This document shows, in pieces, positions 42,730 to 51,162 of a stretch of DNA of 64,000 nt. Under the pieces are notes generated by a model. It worked only from the letters and a program-made list of their open reading frames with translations. It ran no database searches and was not told the DNA's origin. Numbering within the stretch: position 1 is the stretch's first letter; every line of letters begins with the position of its first letter. This DNA is from JAPOXR01 sp965214695 (lineage in GTDB: Bacteria; Pseudomonadota; Alphaproteobacteria; Rhodobacterales; Rhodobacteraceae): NCBI GenBank assembly GCA_965214695.1, contig OZ243967.1, positions 1,674,001 through 1,738,000 on the forward strand, given 5' to 3'. The position numbers and the translations under genes are program-made.

Positions 42730-44280
42730 TCAATTTTCGCTGTCGGCGAACACGTCCCGGTAGATCGCTTCGAGGCTGGAGGCTTCTTCGTCCGTAAGCG
42801 CCGCGAATTCCCTTCGTCGTGCCCGGCGAGACAGGGTCCCGCCATTCTGGTGCAGGAGTCGGAACAGGAGATTCGACAGTTGCTCCGGCATATCGACGAT
42901 CAGCCGGAGTTCACTGCGAAACGCATCGTGCCGTTTCAGAAACCCGGCCTGTTCCGGCAAATCCTGCTCGATGGTCCGCTGCACGCATCCATAGAGGAAT
43001 TCCGTTTGCGGCGTGGCGTCGAAGAACCGGTAGAAATCGCTGGTGTCGCGCAGCACCCGGACATTGCCTTTTTCCGTCGGCTTCCAGTCGATGACCGGCA
43101 GCAGTCGCTTCGAATAGGCTTCGAGCGCAATTCGATACTCGTCGATCCGGTCCAGGATCGCCGCCGATACCGGAAAGACAATATCGGGCGGACCAAAGCC
43201 GTGGCGAGCCAGCGCGTGGTGAACCAGGTAGCGGTGCAGCCGACCGTTGCCGTCCACCAAAGGATGTACATAGACGAAGCCGAAGGCGAGAATGGCGGCA
43301 GCGACAACCGAATCGAGATGTGGCGCTGCCTGTCGGTCGAAGGCGGTCATGCCGTCCACAAGCCCGGCCAGGTCTTCCTCCCGGGCAGCGAGATGGTCCG
43401 GAATCGGCATTCCCGTCTCAAGGTCGTGCACACCGACAAAACCGCCTTCCCTGCGCAGACCAAGACTGACGAAGCGGGAATCGCCGATTACGATGCTTTG
43501 CAGCCGCAGCAATTCGTCAAGATCGATCGGCCGCTGGCCGGCCTGGCCAAGGGCGCGACCCCAGCGCTGGATGCGGTCCGGGGACGGGTGCTCGCCTTCG
43601 ATGGCAAAACTCGCCCTCGAATCCTTGAGCAGCAGGAATGCGGCCGTGCGTGAAAGCAGGTCGCTCGGCACGGCAGCAGTAGCATCCTGCGCACGCGAGC
43701 ACAAATCCATGGCAATGAAGCGGTTCAGCGTCTCGGTGCGATGGACCATGGGGCAGAACGCCGGCGTGCCGGGAAGATTGTTCTTGACCCGGTGCCGTGA
43801 CGAGGTCTCGGCGCGGGCTGCAAATTGCCGGTCCGGATCGACGATCAGGGCATAGACCCCGCGATCGGCGTTCGGAAGATCAAGCAGTGTTCCGGTCAGC
43901 CATTCATACAGGAACCAGCTGCGCCGGGCATAGGAACCCGTTGGCCTGGCCCTGACGAGAGCGGCGACCGGGGATGGACCGGTGGCAGCAAACAGTCTCT
44001 TGAGGACGGCCAGGTCAAGCCCCTCATATTTGAGGGCGAAGGTCAGATGTCCTTCCAGGCTCGCTTCCGGCGCGTGGCGCGGTGAATAGATGCACCAACC
44101 GCCCTCCTCCTGGATCCTGTGTCGCTCACCGGTGGCGCTCAGGGTCCGCGGCAGCGGAACACGGAGACCGTAAGCCCCGATCAGCGCCGCATATCCCGTC
44201 GGCGTCGCCGTAACAGGAAGGTATCGTCCCTGAAAAACCGTAACAGGTCCTGAAAAGAGATTCTCATAATTGGATTTCAT
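42730..44280 (-). CDS. Fic-family protein (putative AMPylase), self-inhibited class II type
   Basis: 516 residues from ATG 44280. Fic core motif HPLVDGNGRLHR (339-350) has the catalytic His and the GNGR anion-binding loop intact. Upstream, SFAIEG (224-229) fits the [S/T]xxxE[G/N] inhibitory helix of class II Fic proteins, where the Glu blocks ATP. An N-terminal region of about 200 residues and a C-terminal winged-helix-like part (SNLLFRLLHQNGGTLSRRAR) flank the core. Fic enzymes usually transfer AMP to protein hydroxyls. Stand-alone here, with an AT-rich upstream region unlike the surrounding DNA. Confidence 0.88.
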   Translation of the reverse strand: MKSNYENLFSGPVTVFQGRYLPVTATPTGYAALIGAYGLRVPLPRTLSATGERHRIQEEGGWCIYSPRHAPEASLEGHLTFALKYEGLDLAVLKRLFAATGPSPVAALVRARPTGSYARRSWFLYEWLTGTLLDLPNADRGVYALIVDPDRQFAARAETSSRHRVKNNLPGTPAFCPMVHRTETLNRFIAMDLCSRAQDATAAVPSDLLSRTAAFLLLKDSRASFAIEGEHPSPDRIQRWGRALGQAGQRPIDLDELLRLQSIVIGDSRFVSLGLRREGGFVGVHDLETGMPIPDHLAAREEDLAGLVDGMTAFDRQAAPHLDSVVAAAILAFGFVYVHPLVDGNGRLHRYLVHHALARHGFGPPDIVFPVSAAILDRIDEYRIALEAYSKRLLPVIDWKPTEKGNVRVLRDTSDFYRFFDATPQTEFLYGCVQRTIEQDLPEQAGFLKRHDAFRSELRLIVDMPEQLSNLLFRLLHQNGGTLSRRARRREFAALTDEEASSLEAIYRDVFADSEN

Positions 44281-44635
44281 GACTGATTTGTTTCTCACAA
44301 TGCGGACGAGGCCTCTATGGCGCCACTCCGATGAGAAACTACACAGTTTTTGTGAAAAACAGTAACGATTTTGCCATATACTTGACAAATGATATTCTAC
44401 AACTTCCAATCAGGAAAACCGGGCCTTACTCCACCCGGTATTCCCTGTCCGTACCCGTTCCCGGTTGGAGAGTCCGGCCCACTTGACCGTGAATCCTGTC
44501 ACACTTGACCAAGAATCCTGCCGCACTTGACGGCAAATCCGGCCGTATCCGGCCACTCGCCCACGACCTGTCCGTCATCGTGACCTGCGGGTCGGATGCT
44601 TGCTTGCCGTTGCGTCCAGGGCAGACGAGGAATTG
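44281..44635. other. Intergenic region holding three 22-bp tandem repeats
   Basis: The first 120 bases are AT-rich and should contain the Fic promoter; no good -35/-10 pair was settled on. The middle has three adjacent 22-bp repeats (annotated separately). The remainder up to the TetR gene's 3' end shows no coding signal. Confidence 0.5.
44480..44545. repeat. Three tandem 22-bp direct repeats with CACTTGAC core
   Basis: Units at 44480-44501, 44502-44523 and 44524-44545 each begin CACTTGAC and contain AATCC at positions 13-17. The first two differ at few positions; the third is more diverged (CACTTGACGGCAAATCCGG). Tandem units of about 20 bp occur at the ends of IS21-type elements and also as iterons or operators. 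No transposase is adjacent, so the origin is open. Confidence 0.6.
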
Positions 44636-45346
44636 TCAGCCCGTATCGGGGTTGTCGAGACCTGCCGGTCCTGGGATCGGGTCCCTGCTGCAGCCGTCGA
44701 GGACCAGTCCGGAAATGGTTTCGGCGGCGGTGGCAAAATCCCGTCTCGTCAGTTGCTTCCTGTGAATGATGCCGGCCGCCAGGTATCCGTAATCGGCATA
44801 GAACTGGGTCGCTGACCAGAGCACGATGAAGAAGTGGTAGGGATCAACCGGTGACAGCCGGCCCTGCCTGACCCATTCCCGGACCACCCCTGCCTTTCGG
44901 TCGGTCACATCGCGCATGTGCTGGCGATGCCGGCGGGTGAGAAACCCGGCACCGCGCAGAATTTCGCTGGCAAAGAAGCGCGATTCGACGGGATGGGTGC
45001 GCGAGTATTCCAGTTTTGCCTCAACATAGGCCGCGATCGCCGCGCGGGGCTCGCGGTCGGGACGAATATGTTCGAAGGCACGGTCCCAGCCATTGATGAC
45101 CTGCTCGATCAGGGCAGTGTAAATCCTGTCCTTTGACGAAAAGTAGTAGTAGAGATTTGCCCTGGGCAGGCCGCAGTGATCGGCAATCTCGCTCAGCCGG
45201 GTTCCATCGAACCCCTTTGCCGCAAACAGTTGTACCGCCGATTCGAGAATCCTCGTTTCGTTGCGAGCGCGTATCCTCGCTTCCGAAACCTTGCCCGCTT
45301 CAACGCCGTCCGGTCGTTGCATTCCCGTTGACGCCCCCACATCCAT
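44636..45346 (-). CDS. TetR-family regulator, RutR-like
   Basis: 236 residues. The TetR HTH is at about 30-75: NETRILESAVQLFAAKGFDG, SEIADHCGLPRANLYYYFSSKDRIY. The C-terminal ligand domain shows the RutR/TetR_C_6 pattern (RTHPVESRFFASEILRGAGF, VVREWVRQGRLSPVDPYHFFIVLWSATQFYADY). RutR of E. coli binds uracil and controls pyrimidine genes. Divergent from the uracil-DNA glycosylase/transporter operon, with a palindrome in between, so it probably controls that operon; the ligand is inferred to be a pyrimidine-like or related metabolite. Confidence 0.88.
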   Translation of the reverse strand: MDVGASTGMQRPDGVEAGKVSEARIRARNETRILESAVQLFAAKGFDGTRLSEIADHCGLPRANLYYYFSSKDRIYTALIEQVINGWDRAFEHIRPDREPRAAIAAYVEAKLEYSRTHPVESRFFASEILRGAGFLTRRHRQHMRDVTDRKAGVVREWVRQGRLSPVDPYHFFIVLWSATQFYADYGYLAAGIIHRKQLTRRDFATAAETISGLVLDGCSRDPIPGPAGLDNPDTG

Positions 45347-45521
45347 GCCTGCAACCGGTGACCCGATCCAGCGGCATCACCGCCTCCGACAGCACCACTG
45401 GCCGTCGCACTCCTAGCCGAGTTGCATCCGTAATGACAAGTTGTCGGCCCGGATCCAGGTTGCGCCCGGCGCCATGGCTGATCGTGCCCAGCCGGTCTCC
45501 GGGTGATATTTCCTGTCAGTA

Positions 45522-46442
45522 GTGTCAACTTTTGCAGACATAAAACTTGACATTTGTGTCAGTTTTTTCGAAAGCTCTTGCGATGATGCAAAGACGGGGC
45601 TTCGGATCTTGATTCCCTTGCGAGACGCATTGAGGGAAACCTTGCTGGGCTGGCGCCAGGACTTGGACCCGGCATGGCAGCGGCTCGTCGAAAATGTGGA
45701 ACTCCGCTTCGAGGACATACCCGCCGATCTGATGATCGAGCCCTGGGAGCCGATCTTCCCGGCACGCAGGAACCGGCGGTTTCCAGGTGAGCCGGCAGGG
45801 GCCCACCTGCTCCGTGCGTTCGACGGGGTCCGGCCGGAAGAGGTTCGCTGTGTCCTGCTTGGACAGGATCCGTACCCCTGCCCTGCCTTTTCCACCGGAA
45901 GAGCATTCGAAGCCGGCAATACCGGGTGCTGGCGGGAGCTTGACAAGATGTTCTCAAGGAGCGTGCGGGCTTTTATGCTGCAGATTGCAGCGGCACGCAC
46001 CGGTTGCTCGGACCTTGGATCGTCATTCGAGCAGTGGCCGCGCCTCCTGGCCGAGATCGAGGCCGGAAGACTCGACTTCGAGTCACCGGCTTCGATTGCC
46101 GACCGGTGGGTCGGGTCGGGCGTTCTGCTGCTCAATTCCTCGCTGACCCTGTCCCGGTTCAGTGTCGAGGGCGACCCGCACCAGTCAAAGGGGCATTTGC
46201 CGTTATGGCGGCCGCTGATCCTGGCGGTGTTGCGGCACCTGGCAGAGAACCATCCTCCTGTTGCGGTCATCACCTTCGGAGATGCGGCGGCCGACAATGC
46301 AGGGCGAGCAGGAATTGCGGGAATTGACATCATCGAGCGGCCCCATCCCGCTGCTGCCGACGACTTCCTTGCATGCGAAAACCCGTTCCTGGCCTGCAAC
46401 GCGCATCTGCAGCGTGCCGGTGTCCCGCCGGTCGACTGGTGA
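45522..46442 (+). CDS. Uracil-DNA glycosylase family protein
   Basis: 306 residues if the GTG at 45522 is used. That start sits inside a palindrome, and TTG 45609 (277 residues) may be the real start. Catalytic water-activating loop VLLGQDPYP (Asp present; the usual GQDPYH has Pro for His), second motif GVLLLNSSLT (Asn for uracil recognition), and His motif ERPHPAAAD in place of HPSPLS. A divergent Ung-type enzyme that probably excises uracil from DNA. Oddly it heads a catabolic/transport operon, ending 5 bp before the GMC gene. Confidence 0.82.
   Translation: MSTFADIKLDICVSFFESSCDDAKTGLRILIPLRDALRETLLGWRQDLDPAWQRLVENVELRFEDIPADLMIEPWEPIFPARRNRRFPGEPAGAHLLRAFDGVRPEEVRCVLLGQDPYPCPAFSTGRAFEAGNTGCWRELDKMFSRSVRAFMLQIAAARTGCSDLGSSFEQWPRLLAEIEAGRLDFESPASIADRWVGSGVLLLNSSLTLSRFSVEGDPHQSKGHLPLWRPLILAVLRHLAENHPPVAVITFGDAAADNAGRAGIAGIDIIERPHPAAADDFLACENPFLACNAHLQRAGVPPVDW
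45523..45552. promoter_or_regulatory. Imperfect palindrome, candidate TetR operator
   Basis: Arms TGTCAACTTTT and AAAACTTGACA, separated by 8 bases, match at 10 of 11 positions. Further TGTCA units flank it (near 45514 and 45556). It lies between the TetR gene and the glycosylase operon, in an AT-rich pocket, exactly where a TetR operator is expected. Confidence 0.5.
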
Positions 46443-46447
46443 GCGGC

Positions 46448-48061
46448 ATGGGTCATGACTACATCATCATCGGCGCCGGTTCGGCGGGATGTGTTGTTGC
46501 CAATCGCCTGTCACGGGATCCGCATTGTTCGGTGCTGCTGATCGAGGCTGGCGGCCATGACAGGAATCCGCTTGTCCGCCTGCCGATGCTGATGGGCAAG
46601 CTGTTCAATTCCGGACTCTACAACTGGCGCTACCATACCGACCCGGTGGAAACCCTGAACGGCCGGTCCCTCTACTGGCCGCGCGGAAAGGTGCTGGGCG
46701 GAAGTTCGACCATAAACGGGATGATCTATGTTCGTGGCAACCGCCATGATTTTGATCGCTGGGCGCAGTCGGGATTATCCGGTTGGTCCTACGAGGATGT
46801 GCTCAAAGCCTTCACCCGGTCGGAATTGCACCAGCAGCGGCGGGATGAATTTCATGGGTCTGGCGGGGAGTTGGCAGTCTGTCGGGCCAGAGGTGGCAAC
46901 CCGTTATTCGACGTGTTCGTGGAGGCAGGAGGGCAGGCAGGCTACCCGGTGAATGACGACTTCAACGGTGCCGAGCAGGAAGGATTTGGCCGGTTCGATT
47001 TCACGATCAGGAACGGAAAGCGCTGGTCTGCCGCCTCTGCCTTCCTGAAGCCTGTCAAGGACCGGCCCAACCTGACCGTCATGACCGGCGGACATGCCTG
47101 CCGGATCATGACAGCCGGCACCAGGGCAACAGGAGTCGAAATCGCCCGGGGAGCTCGCACCGACACCATCAGCGCCGGGCGGGAAATCATCATCTGTGCC
47201 GGCGCGGTCAACTCACCCCAACTTCTCATGCTGTCGGGGATCGGACCCGCAGCGGAGTTGCAGGAACACGGAATCGATGTTGTCCATGACTTGGCAGGAG
47301 TAGGAAAGAATCTGCAGGATCACGTGGACTGCGTGCTTGCCTATGAATGCACGCAGCCGGTGACTCTCTATGGCGACCTCAGGGCAGACCGGCTTGCCTG
47401 GTCAATCATCAGGGGGATGATCGCCGGAACGGGAACCGCAACCACTTTCCCCTACGAGGCAGGTTCATTCGTGAAGAGCCGACAGGATTTGGTCGCGCCC
47501 GACATCCAGATGCATTTCATGCCGGCGCTTGAAAAAACGGCCAATCTTCATTTTCCGAATCCGTTCAGGAAGAAATCCCCGGATCCCGATCACGGATTTT
47601 CAATCAGGGTCGGGCCGGTCAACCCTGACAGCAGGGGGTCGATTAAACTCCGGTCGGCCGACCCCGCCGACCCGCCCGCCATCCAACCCGGATACCTGTC
47701 AAGCAAATCGGACCGAGATTCGATGATCGCAGGCATCCGGATTGTCCGGGAGGTCATCCGGCAACGGGCATTTGATGGCTACCGGGGAAGGGAATTGCAG
47801 CCCGGCGCCGACATCATGTCGGACGACCAGTTGACCAGTTGGCTTCGCGACTCGGCGATGACCACCTTTCACCCGGTCGGAACCTGCCGGATGGGCAAGG
47901 ACCGGCTGGCGGTCGTCGATGACAGGCTGAGAGTTCACGGATTCGAGCGTCTTCGCATTGCCGATGCTTCGGTCATGCCCGTCATCACCAGTGGGAACAC
48001 CAATGCCCCGGCGATCATGATCGGTGAGCAGCTGGCGGCGTTCATCAATGATGGTTCATGA
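46448..48061 (+). CDS. GMC-family FAD-dependent oxidoreductase
   Basis: 537 residues from ATG 46448. FAD motif YIIIGAGSAGCVVANRLSRD, signature 1 WPRGKVLGGSSTINGMIYVRG, signature 2 IICAGAVNSPQLLMLSGIG, C-terminal FHPVGTCRMG (active-site His) and TSGNTNAPAIMIGEQLA (Asn). No leader, so cytoplasmic. It follows the glycosylase by 5 bp and precedes a NIPSNAP gene. Paralogous in family, not closely, to the GMC enzyme at 18747-20342. Likely an alcohol or polyol dehydrogenase for the compound imported by the BMP-type transporter. Confidence 0.92.
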   Translation: MGHDYIIIGAGSAGCVVANRLSRDPHCSVLLIEAGGHDRNPLVRLPMLMGKLFNSGLYNWRYHTDPVETLNGRSLYWPRGKVLGGSSTINGMIYVRGNRHDFDRWAQSGLSGWSYEDVLKAFTRSELHQQRRDEFHGSGGELAVCRARGGNPLFDVFVEAGGQAGYPVNDDFNGAEQEGFGRFDFTIRNGKRWSAASAFLKPVKDRPNLTVMTGGHACRIMTAGTRATGVEIARGARTDTISAGREIIICAGAVNSPQLLMLSGIGPAAELQEHGIDVVHDLAGVGKNLQDHVDCVLAYECTQPVTLYGDLRADRLAWSIIRGMIAGTGTATTFPYEAGSFVKSRQDLVAPDIQMHFMPALEKTANLHFPNPFRKKSPDPDHGFSIRVGPVNPDSRGSIKLRSADPADPPAIQPGYLSSKSDRDSMIAGIRIVREVIRQRAFDGYRGRELQPGADIMSDDQLTSWLRDSAMTTFHPVGTCRMGKDRLAVVDDRLRVHGFERLRIADASVMPVITSGNTNAPAIMIGEQLAAFINDGS

Positions 48062-48091
48062 CATTGCAACGACACGAAAGGGAGGAAACGA

Positions 48092-48412
48092 ATGATCGTT
48101 GAACACAGGACCTACACATTCCGCCCTGGTTCGGTCGAGGGCTGGCTGAAGAAATACGAGACCGAGGGACTGCCGATTCAGAAGAGGCATCTGAACACCT
48201 TCGTCGGGCTCTTCGTGTCCGAAATCGGGCACCTCCATCGAACCGTGCTGATCTGGGCCTACGACGATCTTGCCGACCGCGAGGCCCGCCGGGCGGCAAT
48301 GTATTCCGATCCGGATTGGCAGGCCTTTATCGATTCAGTGTGGAAACTGGACGCGATCCGGAACCAGGATGTGATGATCATGAATCCGGCCGGATTCTCG
48401 CCGACACCATGA
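48092..48412 (+). CDS. NIPSNAP-family protein
   Basis: 106 residues with a GGGAGGA ribosome-binding site. Typical NIPSNAP (ferredoxin-like dimeric alpha/beta barrel) features: the MIVEHRTYTFRPGSVEGWL start, a central SEIGHLHRTVLIWAYDDLA strand, RRAAMYSDPDWQAFI, and the end VMIMNPAGFSP. Bacterial members appear in catabolic operons, often next to oxidoreductases, with no settled function. Located between the GMC and BMP-binding-protein genes. Confidence 0.87.
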   Translation: MIVEHRTYTFRPGSVEGWLKKYETEGLPIQKRHLNTFVGLFVSEIGHLHRTVLIWAYDDLADREARRAAMYSDPDWQAFIDSVWKLDAIRNQDVMIMNPAGFSPTP

Positions 48413-48486
48413 CGTCGCCCGGGCCGGGCCGCTCGTTTGCAGCAACCGCGGCTCCGTTGGCCGCAAATTCAGAAAAGGAGAAGAAA

Positions 48487-49548
48487 ATGAATCCGGAACA
48501 GCATGCCGCAACAGCGCGCCTCATCAGTCGAAGACGCTTTCTTGAATCGACCGCCGGCATTGCCACTGTTGCAGGTATCGGTGGCTTGATCCCGTTGCCG
48601 GCATTTGCCGGGCAACGGCTTGTCGCCCTCGTGCATACACAGGCAGCCGGCGACAGCGGGCCGATCGATTCCATGATCGCCAGCCTGAACCAACTCTCCA
48701 GCGAACAGGGGTTTGAAAAAAGGGCTGTCTACGCCCAGGATGCGGCGACCTTCGAAACCGTGTTCAGGACCCTCGGAGATGCCGGAACCTCGATTGTCGT
48801 GGCAACCTTTCCGGTGGTATCCGAGCCAGTCAAGGCGATCGCACCGGATTTCCCCGACACCAGGTGGATTCATCTCTTCGGTGATCCGGTCGAGCCAGCG
48901 ATTCCGAACCTGATTACCGTGTCGTACAACTATTACCTTGGCTGCTTTCTCTCCGGAGTCTTCGCCGCCAACGTGTCGAAGACGGGACAAATCGGATATA
49001 TTGGCGGAATCAGCATCCCGCCGCTCAATGCCGACTTCAACGCACTCAAGGCAGGCGTGCATTCCGTCAACCCCGATGCCACGGTCACCGCAGCGTTCGC
49101 GGGGTCATTCCAGGATCCGGCCAAGGGTTACGAAATTGCGACCCAGATGTATCTGGACGGCATCGACTACATCCAGACCGATGCCGCGGCAACAGATGGT
49201 GGCATCATACAGGCAGCGAATGAAAGTTCCGGCCGCATGGTCAGCGCATTGTCGCCGGCGCAATACAGTCTCGGACCGGCATCCGTCATCAGCATTGTCA
49301 ACCTGGATTTCGGCCAATCGCTCTACAATGAGGTCAGCTCTGCCCTCGACCCCGACTGGGCAGGCGGCTCGCATGTTCCAACCGGCCTGGGAACCGGCGT
49401 GATCGAGTTCGAACGGTCACCGGTCTTCATGGAACAGGGTCCGCAAGACCTGGTTGACGCATCCGAACAGGCCTGGCCACAAATCGAGGCGGCGAGGACG
49501 GGCATTATCGACGGATCGATCACGGTACCCTTCAACACGTCGATCTGA
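48487..49548 (+). CDS. BMP-family (BmpA/PnrA-like) ABC substrate-binding protein, Tat-type leader
   Basis: 353 residues from ATG 48487, behind AAGGAG. Twin-arginine leader SRRRFLESTAGIATVAGIGG with cleavage near AFA. Body as in PnrA/BmpA nucleoside-binding proteins: LVALVHTQAAGDSGPIDSMI, FPDTRWIHLFG, YYLGCFLSGVFAA, KTGQIGYIGGISIPPLNADF, DYIQTDAAATDGGIIQAA. The family binds purine or pyrimidine nucleosides, or in some operons other compounds. With the RutR-like regulator this favours a nucleoside- or base-related ligand, which is inference. Confidence 0.92.
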   Translation: MNPEQHAATARLISRRRFLESTAGIATVAGIGGLIPLPAFAGQRLVALVHTQAAGDSGPIDSMIASLNQLSSEQGFEKRAVYAQDAATFETVFRTLGDAGTSIVVATFPVVSEPVKAIAPDFPDTRWIHLFGDPVEPAIPNLITVSYNYYLGCFLSGVFAANVSKTGQIGYIGGISIPPLNADFNALKAGVHSVNPDATVTAAFAGSFQDPAKGYEIATQMYLDGIDYIQTDAAATDGGIIQAANESSGRMVSALSPAQYSLGPASVISIVNLDFGQSLYNEVSSALDPDWAGGSHVPTGLGTGVIEFERSPVFMEQGPQDLVDASEQAWPQIEAARTGIIDGSITVPFNTSI

Positions 49549-49581
49549 GACTCAAAGACCGCAAACCGGGTTCTGCACAAG

Positions 49582-51162
49582 GTGACGACAACTCGTAGCA
49601 ATACACCGGCAGTCAGTTGCAGGAATATCGGCGTTGCATTCGGCGAGGTCACTGCCCTCGCCGATATTTCAATCGACTTTCCGGCCGAAGGAATCCACGC
49701 GGTTGTCGGTCAGAACGGCGCTGGCAAGACGACCCTCGCCAGGATTGTCGCCGGAATTGTCAGGCCGAACTCCGGATCGCTGCGCATCCACGGCGAGGAT
49801 CTTGATAGCGGCAACGTGCAGTCGGCCCGTGCAGCCGGTGTCGAACTGGTTCACCAGAGTTTTGCACTGCCGCCATCCTTTACCGTCGCCGAGGCGATGG
49901 AATTCGGCTTGGCAGGAGGGATCGGCCTGTTCAGCCGGAAGGCGCTGGCCAGGCGCGGCCAGGAGCATTTGGATGCTCTCGAAATGGATATCGATCCGAA
50001 CAGCCGGATCCGCGATTTGCCGATCGAATCGCAGCAGGCGGTCGAGATTGCGCGGGCTCTTTCCTCGAATGCCAGGATACTGATACTCGACGAACCAACG
50101 GCGGTGCTTCCTCCACCGGGAATCGAGAGCCTGTTTCAGCGAATCAGGAAACTCCGGGATACCGGGGTGACCATACTTCTGATCCTGCACAAGACCAGGG
50201 AAATCTGGGCCGTCGCCGACACCATCACGGTCCTGAGGAGCGGAGAATTTGTTGCAGGGCCACTGCCACGCGCCGAGACAACGCCCGACAGGGTCGCCGA
50301 AATGATCATGGGCACGCAAGCCACGACAATCGAAGCCGGACCGGGGCCGACAACCGGCATGATGACGCCCGGACGTCGTGAACGGGCGCCGGCATCACCG
50401 CCCGGTCCGGTGCCGTTGCCCGACGCCGCTCTCGAGCTTTCCGGCGTCAGCACGGACGACAATGCGGCAGGGATCTGCCTGGATGATGTGTCGCTTTCGG
50501 TTGAACGAGGCGAGATTGTCGGGATTGCGGGGGTTGAGGGAAACGGACAGGCGACACTGATGCAGGTGCTTGCCGGACTTGCTGACATTTCGCAGGGCAG
50601 GATCGACATCTGCGGCAGGCTGGCCAACGAATTCAGCCTCGCACAGCGGCGTTCGCTGGGGCTGCGCATCATTCCATTCGACCGCAACAGCGAAGGCCTC
50701 AGCCTGACCAGCACGCTCTGGGAGAACTGGGTGGCCGGCGAATTGGCAGGCGGACCACTTTTTGGCCTGATCAATCCATCCGCCATCAAGGCGCGGTGCA
50801 CGGCTTCAATGTCGGAATGGGGTGTACGCTTCAGCTCCGCCGGACAGCATGCAGGCGCACTCTCCGGAGGCAATTGCCAGAAACTCATTCTGGCCCGGGA
50901 ACTCGATGATGCTGCACGTGCAGTCATTGCCGCCCAGCCAACCAGGGGACTTGATATCGGTGCAACTTCATTCGTCTGGTCGACCCTGCGAAAGGCCGGG
51001 CTGCGTGGCTGCGGGATTCTCCTGATCTCATCCGATCTCGATGAACTCTTCGAAATCAGCGATCGGATCCTCGTCATGACGTCCGGACGGATTGTTTGCG
51101 AGCTCAGCCCGCCCTTTGACATTGCATCGGCCGGGCGCGCCATGGTGGGCATTCCCGCGTGA
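49582..51162 (+). CDS. Two-domain ABC ATPase of the BMP/nucleoside-type importer (NupA/YufO-like)
   Basis: 526 residues, GTG start. Domain 1: GQNGAGKTTLARI, LVHQSFALPPSFTVAEAM, LPIESQQAVEIARAL (degenerate signature), ILILDEPTAVLPP. Domain 2: GIAGVEGNGQATLMQV (family-typical degenerate Walker A), GALSGGNCQKLILAREL, AVIAAQPTRGLDIGA. The two domains are joined by a Pro/Gly-rich linker (about 255-280). The stop overlaps the next permease start by 4 bp. Confidence 0.92.
   Translation: MTTTRSNTPAVSCRNIGVAFGEVTALADISIDFPAEGIHAVVGQNGAGKTTLARIVAGIVRPNSGSLRIHGEDLDSGNVQSARAAGVELVHQSFALPPSFTVAEAMEFGLAGGIGLFSRKALARRGQEHLDALEMDIDPNSRIRDLPIESQQAVEIARALSSNARILILDEPTAVLPPPGIESLFQRIRKLRDTGVTILLILHKTREIWAVADTITVLRSGEFVAGPLPRAETTPDRVAEMIMGTQATTIEAGPGPTTGMMTPGRRERAPASPPGPVPLPDAALELSGVSTDDNAAGICLDDVSLSVERGEIVGIAGVEGNGQATLMQVLAGLADISQGRIDICGRLANEFSLAQRRSLGLRIIPFDRNSEGLSLTSTLWENWVAGELAGGPLFGLINPSAIKARCTASMSEWGVRFSSAGQHAGALSGGNCQKLILARELDDAARAVIAAQPTRGLDIGATSFVWSTLRKAGLRGCGILLISSDLDELFEISDRILVMTSGRIVCELSPPFDIASAGRAMVGIPA

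Noticed and set aside
44480..44545. CRISPR array
   Set aside because: The 22-bp units are directly adjacent without spacers, only three in number, and no cas genes are present.
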